Shown here piece by piece: positions 38,581 to 47,242 of a DNA stretch of 64,000 bases; position 1 is the first letter of the stretch; every line of letters starts with the position of its first letter. The stretch covers positions 732,001 through 796,000 of the forward strand of contig WVSP01000001.1 in NCBI GenBank assembly GCA_015689735.1, in the 5' to 3' direction. The stretch is from Rhodobacterales bacterium LSUCC0031 (GTDB lineage Bacteria; Pseudomonadota; Alphaproteobacteria; Rhodobacterales; Rhodobacteraceae). Below the pieces are notes generated by a model. That model searched no databases and had not been told where the DNA came from. It saw nothing but the letters and a program-made list of their open reading frames with translations. Position numbers and translations under genes: made by a program.

Positions 38581-39426
38581 ATGGATCGGATCGGCGTCAT
38601 CGGTTTGGGCCGGATGGGAAGTGCCATCGCGACGCGTTTCGCCGCACACGGCGTGATCGTCACCGGTTGGACGCGCAGCGGGCAGGCATGCGCCGATGTG
38701 CCATGCGCCCCAGACCTGCTGTCGCTTGTCGCACGCGCCGATATTCTCGTGCTCAGCCTTTTCGACGATGCCGCCGTCAGCGAGATCCTTGCCGCATTGG
38801 TGGATTGCCCACTTGCCGGGAAACTCGTCATCGATACCAGCACCATCACTCCCGGAACGGTGTTGGCCCATGCGGCCCGGATCGAGGCAGCAGGGGCGTA
38901 TCTGGCCGATGCGCCGATCTCGGGTGGGCCGGAAATGGTCGCCAATGGCACCTGTGGGGTCTTTCTCGGCGGTTGCCATAATGCGGCGCGCCGCGCGCAA
39001 GCCGCCCTTGCCCCGCTTTCGGGCCGGATTTTCCATGTCGGTCCGCTTGGCACGGGCTTGGTGATGAAGGCCGTCAACAATGCCATGATGCAAAGCTATT
39101 TCGCGGCACTGGCCGAACAGATGCGCGTGGCGCGTCACGCGGGCCTGTCGCTCGAGATGGCGCTTTCGATCCTTGCCGGCGGGCCTGCGGGTGCGCCGGT
39201 GCTCGCGGATCGGATGCCGCGCATCTTGGGTCACGACGCGAGCGTGGGCTTTCCCATACGTGGTGCGGCCAAGGACAATGCCGTTTTCCGCCGCATCGCC
39301 GCCGAGGCAGGTGTCGCAACACCCACGCTTGATGCAGCCGGTGCGCTGATCGGGGCGGCGATTAACGCTGGTCTTGCCGAGGCCGATGTCGCCGCGATGA
39401 TTGCCATGGCCTATGCCGATGTCTGA
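38581..39426 (+). CDS. Beta-hydroxyacid dehydrogenase (3-hydroxyisobutyrate/tartronate semialdehyde type)
   Basis: 281 residues from ATG 38581. NAD(P)-binding IGVIGLGRMGSAIATRF, then STITPGT, ADAPISGGPEMVANGT (substrate loop) and the catalytic lysine in MKAVNNAMM (about residue 168). C-terminal helical domain complete. Substrate not assignable: hydroxyisobutyrate, glycerate or a phosphonate-derived acid are all possible. It overlaps the phnM start by eight bases, suggesting a functional pairing. Confidence 0.85.
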   Translation: MDRIGVIGLGRMGSAIATRFAAHGVIVTGWTRSGQACADVPCAPDLLSLVARADILVLSLFDDAAVSEILAALVDCPLAGKLVIDTSTITPGTVLAHAARIEAAGAYLADAPISGGPEMVANGTCGVFLGGCHNAARRAQAALAPLSGRIFHVGPLGTGLVMKAVNNAMMQSYFAALAEQMRVARHAGLSLEMALSILAGGPAGAPVLADRMPRILGHDASVGFPIRGAAKDNAVFRRIAAEAGVATPTLDAAGALIGAAINAGLAEADVAAMIAMAYADV

Positions 39427-40552
39427 ACTGCGCCCTTTGCGCCTCACCGGGGCCGAGATCTTGATCGCCGATGGCCTGCGCCGCGAGGCGATCAGCCTCG
39501 CAGGCGGGCTGATCACTGCCGAGGGCGGACGCGAAATCGACCTCTCGGGCTTTCGCATCCTGCCCGGCATCATCGATCTGCATGGTGACGGGTTCGAGCG
39601 CCACATGGCCCCGCGCCGGGGGGCCGTTGATAGCCCTGTGGCGGGTTTGGCGGGGCTCGACGCTGAATGTGCTGCAAGCGGGATCACCACAGCCGTTCTC
39701 GCCCAATTCTGGAGCTGGGAGGGCGGCATGCGCAGCCCGGAATTCGCTCAAATCCTTGCCCAAACTCTCCAAAATTCCGACAGTTTGACCGCAATGCATC
39801 TGCAATTGCGTGTTGAAACGCATATGATCGACACGCTGGACGCCATGCTCGGTCTGGTCGAGCGCGCGGGCATTTCCTATGTCGTGTGGAACGATCACCT
39901 GCCGCATAAGCATTTGGCCGCAGGCAAGCGCCCTCCCGGTCTGACGGGGCAGGCCCTCAAGGCGGGGCGCGCGCCTGATGATCATGCCAAGCTGCTTGCC
40001 GCGCTTCATGCCAATAGGCCAAGGCTTGCGGCCGCGCTGGCCCCGGTCGCGGCCAAGCTGGCTTCGCTCGGCGTCCGCATGGGCAGCCATGATGACAATA
40101 CCGCCGCCCAACGCGCGCAATTTCGCGCGCTTGGCGCTGATTTGTGCGAATTCCCCGAAACTGCGGCTGCCGCCCGCGCTGCCAAGGCGGCAGGCGAGCC
40201 AGTGATCATGGGCGCGCCCAATGTCGTGCGCGGAGGCTCGCATAGCGGGAAGGTCGCCGCCGAGGCGCTGATTGCGGATGGGTTGGTTGATGCGCTGGTG
40301 TCGGATTATCATTATCCGACGCTTGCACGCGCTGCCATGAAGCTCGTGCCGCGGATGGGGTGGGCCGCGGCGTGGGGGCTGGTTTCCGCTGGGCCTGCGC
40401 GCGTCATGGGTTGGCATGATCGTGGGCGCATCGCGCCTGGTGCGCGGGCAGATCTGGTGATCGTGGATGACCAAGGCCGGATCGGTGGCACGATCGCGGG
40501 GGGGCGGGTTTCATATTTGTCGGGTGCGCTGGCCGCGCGGATGCTGGCATGA
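39419..40552 (+). CDS. phnM: PhnM-like ribose methylphosphonate triphosphate diphosphatase
   Basis: 377 residues; amidohydrolase that in the C-P lyase pathway removes pyrophosphate from alpha-D-ribose-1-methylphosphonate 5-triphosphate. Visible: ILPGIIDLHGDGFERH (metal-binding HxD-like site), HLQLRVETHMID, VWNDHLPHKH, GSHDDNTAAQR and VSDYHYPTL, all typical of PhnM. ATG 39419 is preferred over 39401/39413. No other phn gene is in the window, so either the pathway is elsewhere or this PhnM-like protein has another substrate. Confidence 0.85.
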   Translation: MSELRPLRLTGAEILIADGLRREAISLAGGLITAEGGREIDLSGFRILPGIIDLHGDGFERHMAPRRGAVDSPVAGLAGLDAECAASGITTAVLAQFWSWEGGMRSPEFAQILAQTLQNSDSLTAMHLQLRVETHMIDTLDAMLGLVERAGISYVVWNDHLPHKHLAAGKRPPGLTGQALKAGRAPDDHAKLLAALHANRPRLAAALAPVAAKLASLGVRMGSHDDNTAAQRAQFRALGADLCEFPETAAAARAAKAAGEPVIMGAPNVVRGGSHSGKVAAEALIADGLVDALVSDYHYPTLARAAMKLVPRMGWAAAWGLVSAGPARVMGWHDRGRIAPGARADLVIVDDQGRIGGTIAGGRVSYLSGALAARMLA

Positions 40553-41415
40553 AGCTCATCGCCCTGAGCACACTGGTGATGGTGGCCTTTGCGGCCAATT
40601 CGGTCTTGAACCGTGCCGCGGTGGGTGCGGGGTTGATCGCCGCGCTCGATTTCGCACTGTTGCGCGCAGTGGCGGGTGCCGCGGTGCTTGTCGTGTTGAT
40701 CCGTTTGCGGGGAGGGTGGTTGCCCTTGCTTGTGCCGCGGCGTGTCTTGGGTGGGGCGATGCTCGCTACCTACCTGATTGGTTTTTCGCTTGCCTATCGC
40801 GCGATGGATGCGGGGCTTGGCGCCTTGATCCTGTTTGGCGGTGTACAAATCACGATGTTTGTTGGTGGGTTAATCATGGGCGAGCGGCCCCCTGCACGGC
40901 GCTGGTGGGGCGCAGCGCTCGCGCTGGCCGGTCTGGTCTGGCTGGTCTGGCCGGGGGCAGGGGCCATGGCACCGCTCTGGGCGGTCGCGGCGATGGGCAG
41001 TGCGGCCTTTGGCTGGGGGATTTATTCGCTGATCGGGCGCGGATCGGCCGATCCGCTGGGCGATACAGGTGCGGCCTTTGTTTGGGCGACCGTCGTCGTC
41101 TTTGTCGCGGTGCTGGTGCAGACGCAGGCCAGCATGGCCAATGATGCGGCATGGCAGGGGATGATGCTGGCCGTGATCTCAGGGGCGGTATCATCGGGCT
41201 TGGGCTATGCGCTGTGGTACCGGGTCTTGCCGCTGATCGGCGCATCGGTCGCAGGCTTGATGCAGCTTTCGGTGCCGGTCATCGCGGGCTTGGGTGGCAC
41301 GGTCTTGCTGGCCGAGACCCCGACACGCGCAATGCTCTTTGCAGGTGCCGTGGTCTTGGGCGGGATCGGGTGGGGGTTGTGGCCTCAGCGTACCAAGGGT
41401 TCGAGCGGATCATAG
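40549..41415 (+). CDS. DMT-family (EamA) transporter
   Basis: 288 residues with ten hydrophobic segments in two EamA halves (about 1-135 and 145-285). Inner-membrane metabolite exporter or importer of unknown substrate. ATG overlaps the phnM stop (ATGA), so the dehydrogenase, phnM and this gene form an operon. Its 3' end overlaps the convergent Nudix gene by 31 bp. Confidence 0.85.
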   Translation: MKLIALSTLVMVAFAANSVLNRAAVGAGLIAALDFALLRAVAGAAVLVVLIRLRGGWLPLLVPRRVLGGAMLATYLIGFSLAYRAMDAGLGALILFGGVQITMFVGGLIMGERPPARRWWGAALALAGLVWLVWPGAGAMAPLWAVAAMGSAAFGWGIYSLIGRGSADPLGDTGAAFVWATVVVFVAVLVQTQASMANDAAWQGMMLAVISGAVSSGLGYALWYRVLPLIGASVAGLMQLSVPVIAGLGGTVLLAETPTRAMLFAGAVVLGGIGWGLWPQRTKGSSGS

Positions 41416-41831
41416 AGCAGGCTCTCGCCCCATGCCGCATCGGTCAGGCTGTCGGGCTTGTAGCGGTAGCGGTGCATGTCGTGGCGGGCAATCAGGTGGC
41501 GCTCGGTCACGATGCCTTCGGGGTCGGTCCATGGGGCCAAGGGATCACCTGCGACAAGCGTAACACGGAAGTAAACATCGACCTGATGGAAATCATGGTG
41601 CGGGGCATGAAACTCGTTCACAAGGCAAGGCGCGCCGACAGCCACGGTCAGACCGGTTTCCTCATGAAATTCGCGGATCAGGTTGTCGTGGAGCGAGCTA
41701 TGCAATTCCACCCCACCGCCGGGTGCGCACAGAAGGTCGCTCTTGCCACCGGCCCATGCATTCACCAAGAGTAGGCGATCATCGATCAGCAAGATGCCGC
41801 GAACGGCGAGACGGGGGCGGGCTGTGGTCAT
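41385..41831 (-). CDS. Nudix hydrolase
   Basis: 148 residues from ATG 41831. Nudix box around residues 40-62: GGGVELHSSL then LIREFHEETGL. REFHEE metal-binding core is intact, but the upstream conserved Glu (G-x5-E) is Ser. Substrate unknown; nucleoside diphosphate derivatives are usual. The last 31 bp overlap antiparallel with the EamA gene. Confidence 0.83.
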   Translation of the reverse strand: MTTARPRLAVRGILLIDDRLLLVNAWAGGKSDLLCAPGGGVELHSSLHDNLIREFHEETGLTVAVGAPCLVNEFHAPHHDFHQVDVYFRVTLVAGDPLAPWTDPEGIVTERHLIARHDMHRYRYKPDSLTDAAWGESLLYDPLEPLVR

Positions 41832-41909
41832 GGCATGCAATCTGGCCTGTGACGAGCCGTGCCGCAATCCCCCCTCGCAGCGCGGCCAATGCATGCTTAT
41901 TTATCAGCT

Positions 41910-42641
41910 ATGTGGACCCGTGTGCTGCTTGTCTTGTTTTGCCTGTTTTTCGCCGCCCCCCTTCGGGCGGCCGATTGCGTGATCTTGTTGCATGGTTTGG
42001 CGCGCAGCGAGAACTCGCTCTTCCTGATCGAAGAGGTCTTGAAGGCCGAAGGTTACCGTGTCGTCAATCGTGGCTACCCTTCTCGGCGCGCAGCCATCGC
42101 GGAATTGGCACCCATGGCGCTGTTGCCGGGCTTTGTGCGCTGCGCAGGTCAGCGGGTGCATGTCGTTACCCATTCGATGGGGGGCATTTTGCTGCGCTAT
42201 TGGCTTGCCTATCACCGGCCGGCCGATTTGGGTCGGGTGGTGATGCTTGCCCCGCCCAATGCGGGATCTGAGCTGGTCGATGTCTTCGGTCCGCTTGAGC
42301 CGTTTGAATGGTTGAACGGCCCTGCGGGCAAGCAGCTTGGCACCGCTGCGACCGATTTGCCAAACCGCTTGCCGCCGGTCGATTTCGAATTGGGGGTCAT
42401 CGCCGGCAACCAATCGCTGAACCCCGTCTATTCCGCGATGATCCCTGGCGATGATGATGGCAAGGTCGCTGTTGATAGCACCCGCGTGGCGGGTATGGCT
42501 GATCATATCGTCTTGCCGGTGACCCATACCTTCATGATGAATAACCCCCTTGTCATCGCACAGGTCACGGCCTTTTTGCGCGATGGGCGTTTTGATCGCG
42601 ATCTGAGCTATATCGGAGCAATCGAGCAGATCATAGAATAG
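41910..42641 (+). CDS. Exported alpha/beta hydrolase, lipase/esterase-like
   Basis: 243 residues. Signal peptide [20 protein letters not shown], then [14 protein letters not shown] (oxyanion region), nucleophile elbow THSMGGIL and [12 protein letters not shown], the last typical of PGAP1/LipA-like proteins. The C-terminal HTFMMNN supplies the probable catalytic His. ATG 41910 is chosen since it places the leader at the N-terminus; 41889 is possible. Likely periplasmic; substrate unknown. Confidence 0.82.
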   Translation: MWTRVLLVLFCLFFAAPLRAADCVILLHGLARSENSLFLIEEVLKAEGYRVVNRGYPSRRAAIAELAPMALLPGFVRCAGQRVHVVTHSMGGILLRYWLAYHRPADLGRVVMLAPPNAGSELVDVFGPLEPFEWLNGPAGKQLGTAATDLPNRLPPVDFELGVIAGNQSLNPVYSAMIPGDDDGKVAVDSTRVAGMADHIVLPVTHTFMMNNPLVIAQVTAFLRDGRFDRDLSYIGAIEQIIE

Positions 42642-42681
42642 CGCCTGCGATGCCCATATGCGCAAAGCCGAAGCCGAAGCC

Positions 42682-43752
42682 TTAAGCAGGGCCAGTCACG
42701 CGGTTGACATGGCCCATCTTGCGGTCGGGGCGGGTGTCGGATTTGCCATAAAGATGGATCTGCACGCCGGCGTCGGCCGCCAAGGTGCTGGCCCGGTCCA
42801 CATCGGCACCGATGAGGTTCTCCATCACAACATTGGCATGACGCCCCCCGTTGCCCAAGGGCCAACCGGTAATCGCACGGATATGTTGTTCGAACTGGTC
42901 CACGGCGCAGCCCGCTTGCGTCCAATGGCCGGAATTATGCACGCGCGGCGCAATCTCGTTCACGACAAGACCTTGGGGTGTCACGAAAAGCTCCACCCCC
43001 ATCACGCCGACATAGTCGAGTGCGGTCAAGATGCGCGAGGCGATCAAGACCGCATCGGTGCGGTCCTTGAGCGAAAGCGCTGCGGGAACCGTCGTCGTGG
43101 CCAGGATGCCATTGTTATGCACATTCTCACCGGGATCATAGGCGGCGACACGGCCATCGCGCCCTCGGGCGGCGATGACGCTGATCTCGCGGGAGAAACG
43201 CACGAATCCTTCGGCAATCGCGGGTGCATCGTTGAGTGTTGCGAGGGCCGCTGGCCCTTCGGCGTGGGACATCACGCGGGCTTGGCCTTTGCCGTCATAG
43301 CCAAAGCGCCGGGTCTTCAAGATCGCGGGTGTGCCGGTCGCGGCGAGCGCCGCGTCAAGATCGTCCGGCCCGTCGATCGGCGCGAACGGGGCGGTCGCCA
43401 GCCCCAGATTAGCGAGAAAGCGTTTCTCGATCAGCCGGTCCTGGCTTGTCTCCAGCGCGCGGCGATCGGGGAAAAGCGGCGTGGTGCGCGCCAATACATC
43501 CAATGCCGGCGCCGGGATATTTTCGAATTCGAAGGTGATCAGATCGCAACTCGCCGCGAACCGGCCAAGCGCATCGAGATCATCATAAGGGGCTTGCGTC
43601 CATGCATATGCGACGTCGGCGGCGGGCGCGCTGCCTGGCTCGTAGATATGGCTGCGATAGCCCAAACGTGCGGCCGCCATGGCCAACATGCGGCCGAGCT
43701 GGCCACCGCCGAGGATACCGATGGTCGCGCCCGGATGCAGGGGCTCAGTCAT
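42682..43752 (-). CDS. purK: N5-carboxyaminoimidazole ribonucleotide synthase
   Basis: 356 residues; ATP-grasp enzyme making N5-CAIR from AIR, bicarbonate and ATP in purine synthesis. [17 protein letters not shown] at the N-terminus, [11 protein letters not shown] (ATP-binding loop), [24 protein letters not shown] split across the metal site. ATG 43752 overlaps the purE 3' end by eight bases. Confidence 0.95.
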   Translation of the reverse strand: MTEPLHPGATIGILGGGQLGRMLAMAAARLGYRSHIYEPGSAPAADVAYAWTQAPYDDLDALGRFAASCDLITFEFENIPAPALDVLARTTPLFPDRRALETSQDRLIEKRFLANLGLATAPFAPIDGPDDLDAALAATGTPAILKTRRFGYDGKGQARVMSHAEGPAALATLNDAPAIAEGFVRFSREISVIAARGRDGRVAAYDPGENVHNNGILATTTVPAALSLKDRTDAVLIASRILTALDYVGVMGVELFVTPQGLVVNEIAPRVHNSGHWTQAGCAVDQFEQHIRAITGWPLGNGGRHANVVMENLIGADVDRASTLAADAGVQIHLYGKSDTRPDRKMGHVNRVTGPA

Positions 43753-44242
43753 CTTGCGGCACCTCGGGGATAGAGGCCGAGAGCGCCGCGCGCCACGCAT
43801 CGAGGCGTTCGGCCAGCGCCGGATCGGAAAGGCCGAGGATCGCGGCCGCCATCAGCCCGGCATTGGCCGCGCCTGCTGCCCCGATCGCCATGGTCGCGAC
43901 CGGGTAGCCCTTGGGCATCTGGACAATGGAGTAAAGCGAATCGACCCCCGACAGCGCCTTGGTCTGCACGGGAACGCCGATCACAGGGATACGTGTCTTT
44001 GACGCCATCATGCCCGGCAAATGGGCGGCACCGCCTGCGCCCGCGATAATCACCTTCAGGCCGCGGTCCGCCGCGGCCCGCCCGTAGTCCCACAGCCGAT
44101 CCGGCGTCCGGTGGGCCGAGACGATGCGCGCTTCATAGCTGATACCAAGTTCGTCAAGAATGGTTGCCGCTTCGCGCATGGTTGGCCAGTCAGACTGGCT
44201 GCCCATGATGATGCCAACCTCGACAGCCATCTTGTTTTCCAT
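43745..44242 (-). CDS. purE: N5-carboxyaminoimidazole ribonucleotide mutase
   Basis: 165 residues, class I Pur[21 protein letters not shown] (catalytic His), [11 protein letters not shown] and [18 protein letters not shown]. Start at ATG 44242, eight bases after GAGGA; ATG 44230 (MAVEVGI) is an alternative. Upstream partner of purK in one operon. Confidence 0.95.
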   Translation of the reverse strand: MENKMAVEVGIIMGSQSDWPTMREAATILDELGISYEARIVSAHRTPDRLWDYGRAAADRGLKVIIAGAGGAAHLPGMMASKTRIPVIGVPVQTKALSGVDSLYSIVQMPKGYPVATMAIGAAGAANAGLMAAAILGLSDPALAERLDAWRAALSASIPEVPQDD

Positions 44243-44326
44243 CTGTCGCGTCCTCGCCGCCCTCGATTGAGCGGCGCACTATAGCCACGCGGCGGCGCGG
44301 CGCAATGCAGCTTTGATCCTGTGCGC

Positions 44327-44554
44327 CTAGGCGAGGATATCGGGGATCAACTCATCCTCGATCCGAGCGATCTGGTCTTTGAGCATCAGCTTTTGCTTTT
44401 TTAGGCGCCGCAACATCAGCTGGTCGGGGTTGACCGCCATGTGCAGCGCCTCGATCGCCGTGTCGAGATCGCGATGCTCGCGGCGCAAAACTTCAAGGCG
44501 CACACGCAAGACATCTTCGTGGTTCATCTCGGTGGGGCCGGAGGGGGCGTTCAT
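44327..44554 (-). CDS. YdcH/DUF465 family small protein
   Basis: 75 residues from ATG 44554 (MNAPSGPTEM); ATG 44527 would give 66. Two-helix coiled-coil protein: LEVLRREHRDLDTAIEAL and LKKQKLMLKDQIARIED, the family signature. Function unknown; common near cell-envelope and purine genes in alphaproteobacteria. Divergent from hsp20. Confidence 0.82.
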   Translation of the reverse strand: MNAPSGPTEMNHEDVLRVRLEVLRREHRDLDTAIEALHMAVNPDQLMLRRLKKQKLMLKDQIARIEDELIPDILA

Positions 44555-44632
44555 GGCCTTGCGTATCCGATCGCTGCTATGGTCCGAGGTTTCGACACCG
44601 CAGTCTAGCGCGCAGAGATGATGCCGCCAAGT

Positions 44633-44661
44633 CTTGCACATGGGCATTGCGCCCCCATATC
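44633..44661 (+). promoter_or_regulatory. Probable RpoH promoter of hsp20
   Basis: CTTGCA at 44633-44638, 17-base spacer, CATATC at 44656-44661 preceded by CCCC. The CTTG...CCCCATAT pattern is that of sigma-32 promoters. It predicts a 5' leader of about 65 bases. Confidence 0.55.
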
Positions 44662-44702
44662 GTGGGCAAGGCTGCGTCGCCGCTACCGGGGCGCACCGAA
44701 AC

Positions 44703-44729
44703 GCAGATCGCTTTTTCGCAAGGATGTGC
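44703..44729 (+). ncRNA. ROSE-like RNA thermometer hairpin before hsp20
   Basis: In the leader, AUC-G-CUU (44707-44713) pairs with the ribosome site AAGGAU (44720-44725), leaving G44710 bulged; the loop is UUUCGC. Below a G-G mismatch, GCA (44703-44705) pairs with UGC (44727-44729). UCGCU (44708-44712) matches the ROSE consensus UYGCU with its bulged G opposite the Shine-Dalgarno sequence. This would hide the ribosome site at low temperature. Confidence 0.62.
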
Positions 44730-44734
44730 ATTGA

Positions 44735-45181
44735 ATGACCAAATTAAGCTTTGGCGCGCACCCCTTCTTGTTGGGTTTTGACCAATTGGAGCGGCTAGTT
44801 GAGCGCACCGCCAAGACCGGGAATGAGGGTTATCCGCCCTATAATATCGAACAGATTGGCGAAACAGCCTATCGCATCACGCTTGCTGTGGCCGGCTTTT
44901 CCGAGGATGAGCTGTCCATCACCGAGGAAGATCGCCAGTTGGTGATCCGTGGCCGACAGGTCGATGACAGCGCGCGCCGCGTCTTTCTGCATCGCGGGAT
45001 CGCAGCGCGTCAATTCCAGCGAAGCTTTGTCTTGGCCGATGGGGTCGAGGTCGCAGGCGCAGTCCTGCAAAACGGGCTTTTGCATATCGCCTTGCAGCGT
45101 AGCCTACCCGACAGCGTTGTGCGCAAGATCGAAATTTCAGTCCCAAAGTCAGATGCGGGGAGGGTAAAGAATGGCCAGTGA
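44735..45181 (+). CDS. Small heat-shock protein Hsp20 (IbpA-like)
   Basis: 148 residues; ATP-independent holdase. Alpha-crystallin domain about 38-130 with YNIEQIGETAYRITLAVAGF, ELSITEEDRQLVIRG and the GVEVAGAVLQNGLLHIAL strand; C-terminal IEISVP is the I-x-I anchor. Ribosome site AAGGA ten bases upstream is sequestered in a ROSE-like hairpin, and an RpoH-like promoter lies further up. Overlaps the DUF1150 gene by 11 bases. Confidence 0.92.
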   Translation: MTKLSFGAHPFLLGFDQLERLVERTAKTGNEGYPPYNIEQIGETAYRITLAVAGFSEDELSITEEDRQLVIRGRQVDDSARRVFLHRGIAARQFQRSFVLADGVEVAGAVLQNGLLHIALQRSLPDSVVRKIEISVPKSDAGRVKNGQ

Positions 45182-45398
45182 AAACAATGCGCAAATGGCG
45201 CAGGGCGGTCGTGTCGTCTATATCCGGCCCATAGATGTGGCCGAGCTGCCCGATGCCCTGCGCCAACAGGTCCATGGCGTCACGACGCTTTATGCCATTG
45301 GCAGCGAAACGGGCGAGCGCTTGGCCTTGGTGCGTGATCGCGAGCTGGCTTTCGTGGTGGCGCGCCAAAACGATCTGACCCCCGTTAGCGTCCATTGA
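45171..45398 (+). CDS. DUF1150 family protein
   Basis: 75 residues. RVVYIRPIDVAELPDALR and LYAIGSETGERLALVRDRELAFVVARQNDL match the DUF1150 family, found beside hsp20 genes in alphaproteobacteria. Function unknown; co-translation with Hsp20 suggests a stress role. Ends ten bases from the convergent nadE gene. Confidence 0.88.
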   Translation: MASENNAQMAQGGRVVYIRPIDVAELPDALRQQVHGVTTLYAIGSETGERLALVRDRELAFVVARQNDLTPVSVH

Positions 45399-45408
45399 TC
45401 GCGATAGC

Positions 45409-47067
45409 CTAGCCTTCGTCGCGCCAGCGGTTCACGATCGGATAACGGCGGTCGAGCCAAAAGGCGCGTTCGGTCAGCCGCGCACCCGGCGCGGACTGAA
45501 ACCGTTTGTACTCGCTGATATAGATCAGGCTTTCGATCTTTTTCACCACCGCCCGGTCGTGGCCCATGGCAACGACGTCTGCGACCGATGCCTCCTTGTC
45601 GATCAGCATCTCGAGGATCTCGTCCAGGACCGGGTAAGGTGGCAGGCTATCTTCGTCCTTCTGGTTTTCGCGTAACTCCGCCGTTGGTGGCTTGTCGATG
45701 ACTGCGGGCGGGATGACCTCGCCGCTTGGGCCGTGCATCCAATCGGCGTGATGTGCGTTGCGCCAGCGGCAGGTCTCGAACACGCGGGTCTTGTAGAGAT
45801 CCTTGATCGGGTTATAACCGCCCGCCATGTCGCCATAAATCGTGGCATAGCCCACCGCGACTTCGGATTTGTTGCCGGTGGTCAAGAGCATCTCGCCGAA
45901 CTTGTTCGACAGCGCCATCAGCATCACGCCGCGCAGGCGGGATTGGATGTTTTCCTCGGTCAGATCAGGGCTTTTGCCCGCGAAAAGGGGGGCAAGCGTG
46001 TTGATCACTGCCGCATGCGCCGCCCCGATCGGTGCGGTGTCAAGGGCAACGCCCAAGCGCCGCGCTACATCCGCTGCATCGTCAAGCGAGGCTTGCGAGG
46101 TGAAACGCGACGGCAGCATCACGCAGCGCACCTTGTCTGCCCCCAGCGCATCGACGGCGATGGCGGCGACCAATGCGCTGTCAATCCCGCCCGAGAGGCC
46201 CAACAGCACGCGTGAAAACCCCGTCTTGCTGACGTAATCGCGCAAGGCCATGACCATCGCGTGATAATCGGCCTCCCATGTGTCGGGCAAATGTGACTTG
46301 TCGCCTGCAACCGCGCGCCAACCATCGGGACCTTGCACGAAATCGACATGGAACAGCCCCGTCGCGAAGGCGGGCATCTGGTGGGTCAACACCCCATGCG
46401 GGTTCAGAACAAAGCTGGCCCCGTCAAAGATCTGGTCATCCTGTCCGCCGGCAAGGTTGAGATAGGCCAAGGGCAGCCCGGTTTCGATAACACGCGCGAC
46501 CATGATCGCTTGGCGTGTATCCATCTTGCCCCGGTGGTAGGGCGAGCCGTTTGGCACCAGCAGGATCTCGGCCCCGGTCTCGGCCAAGGTTTCGGTTACA
46601 TCGTCGAACCACGCATCCTCACAGACCGGCACACCGATGCGCAAAGCTCCGACCCGAACCGGCCCCGAGGGGTCGCCCGCATGGTAATAGCGCTGCTCGT
46701 CGAACACTTTGTAAGTGGGCAAATGATGCTTCGACACCTGCGCCGCGATCTTGCCATCTTGCAGCACGAAATAGGCGTTGAAGGGCTTGTCCCCGCCGGG
46801 CAGGGGTGCGCCGATCCCAATCGCGGGACCATCGGCGCAGTCCTGCGCCAATTGTGCCAAGACCCGTTGCACATCTGCTGCGAATGCCGGTTTGCCGACC
46901 AAATCTTGTAGCTGGTAGCCCGTCAAGAACATCTCGGGAAAGGCGACCATGTCAGCCCCGGCTGCCTTGGCCATCGCCCATGCATCGCGCACCTGCGCTG
47001 CATTCCCACGCAGATCACCCACCGTCGGGTTCAATTGTGCAAGGCTCAGGCGGAAACGCTCGGCCAT
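45409..47067 (-). CDS. nadE: Glutamine-dependent NAD+ synthetase
   Basis: 552 residues. N-terminal nitrilase-type glutaminase domain (about 1-260) with Glu in FPEMFLTGY, Lys in VSKHHLPTYK and Cys in GVPVCEDAW; C-terminal amidating domain with LGLSGGIDSALVAAIA (about residues 287-302) and GNKSEVAVGYATIYGD. Converts deamido-NAD to NAD. ATG 47067 is chosen; the in-frame extension to 47139 lacks family similarity. Confidence 0.95.
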   Translation of the reverse strand: MAERFRLSLAQLNPTVGDLRGNAAQVRDAWAMAKAAGADMVAFPEMFLTGYQLQDLVGKPAFAADVQRVLAQLAQDCADGPAIGIGAPLPGGDKPFNAYFVLQDGKIAAQVSKHHLPTYKVFDEQRYYHAGDPSGPVRVGALRIGVPVCEDAWFDDVTETLAETGAEILLVPNGSPYHRGKMDTRQAIMVARVIETGLPLAYLNLAGGQDDQIFDGASFVLNPHGVLTHQMPAFATGLFHVDFVQGPDGWRAVAGDKSHLPDTWEADYHAMVMALRDYVSKTGFSRVLLGLSGGIDSALVAAIAVDALGADKVRCVMLPSRFTSQASLDDAADVARRLGVALDTAPIGAAHAAVINTLAPLFAGKSPDLTEENIQSRLRGVMLMALSNKFGEMLLTTGNKSEVAVGYATIYGDMAGGYNPIKDLYKTRVFETCRWRNAHHADWMHGPSGEVIPPAVIDKPPTAELRENQKDEDSLPPYPVLDEILEMLIDKEASVADVVAMGHDRAVVKKIESLIYISEYKRFQSAPGARLTERAFWLDRRYPIVNRWRDEG

Positions 47068-47242
47068 GATGCGCCCTTTCACATGCTCGCGGTCATCGCT
47101 TGCCCCATGTAACAGAATGCGCTCCGAGGCCAAGGGCAAGCGACACAGTCATTTGGCAAAAGCGTTGCGCCCGCGCGATTGACCCCCTAACTTTGCAACG
47201 CTGAAAGATGCCACGCTTTTTCCCCAAAGAGGGCCGTTTACC

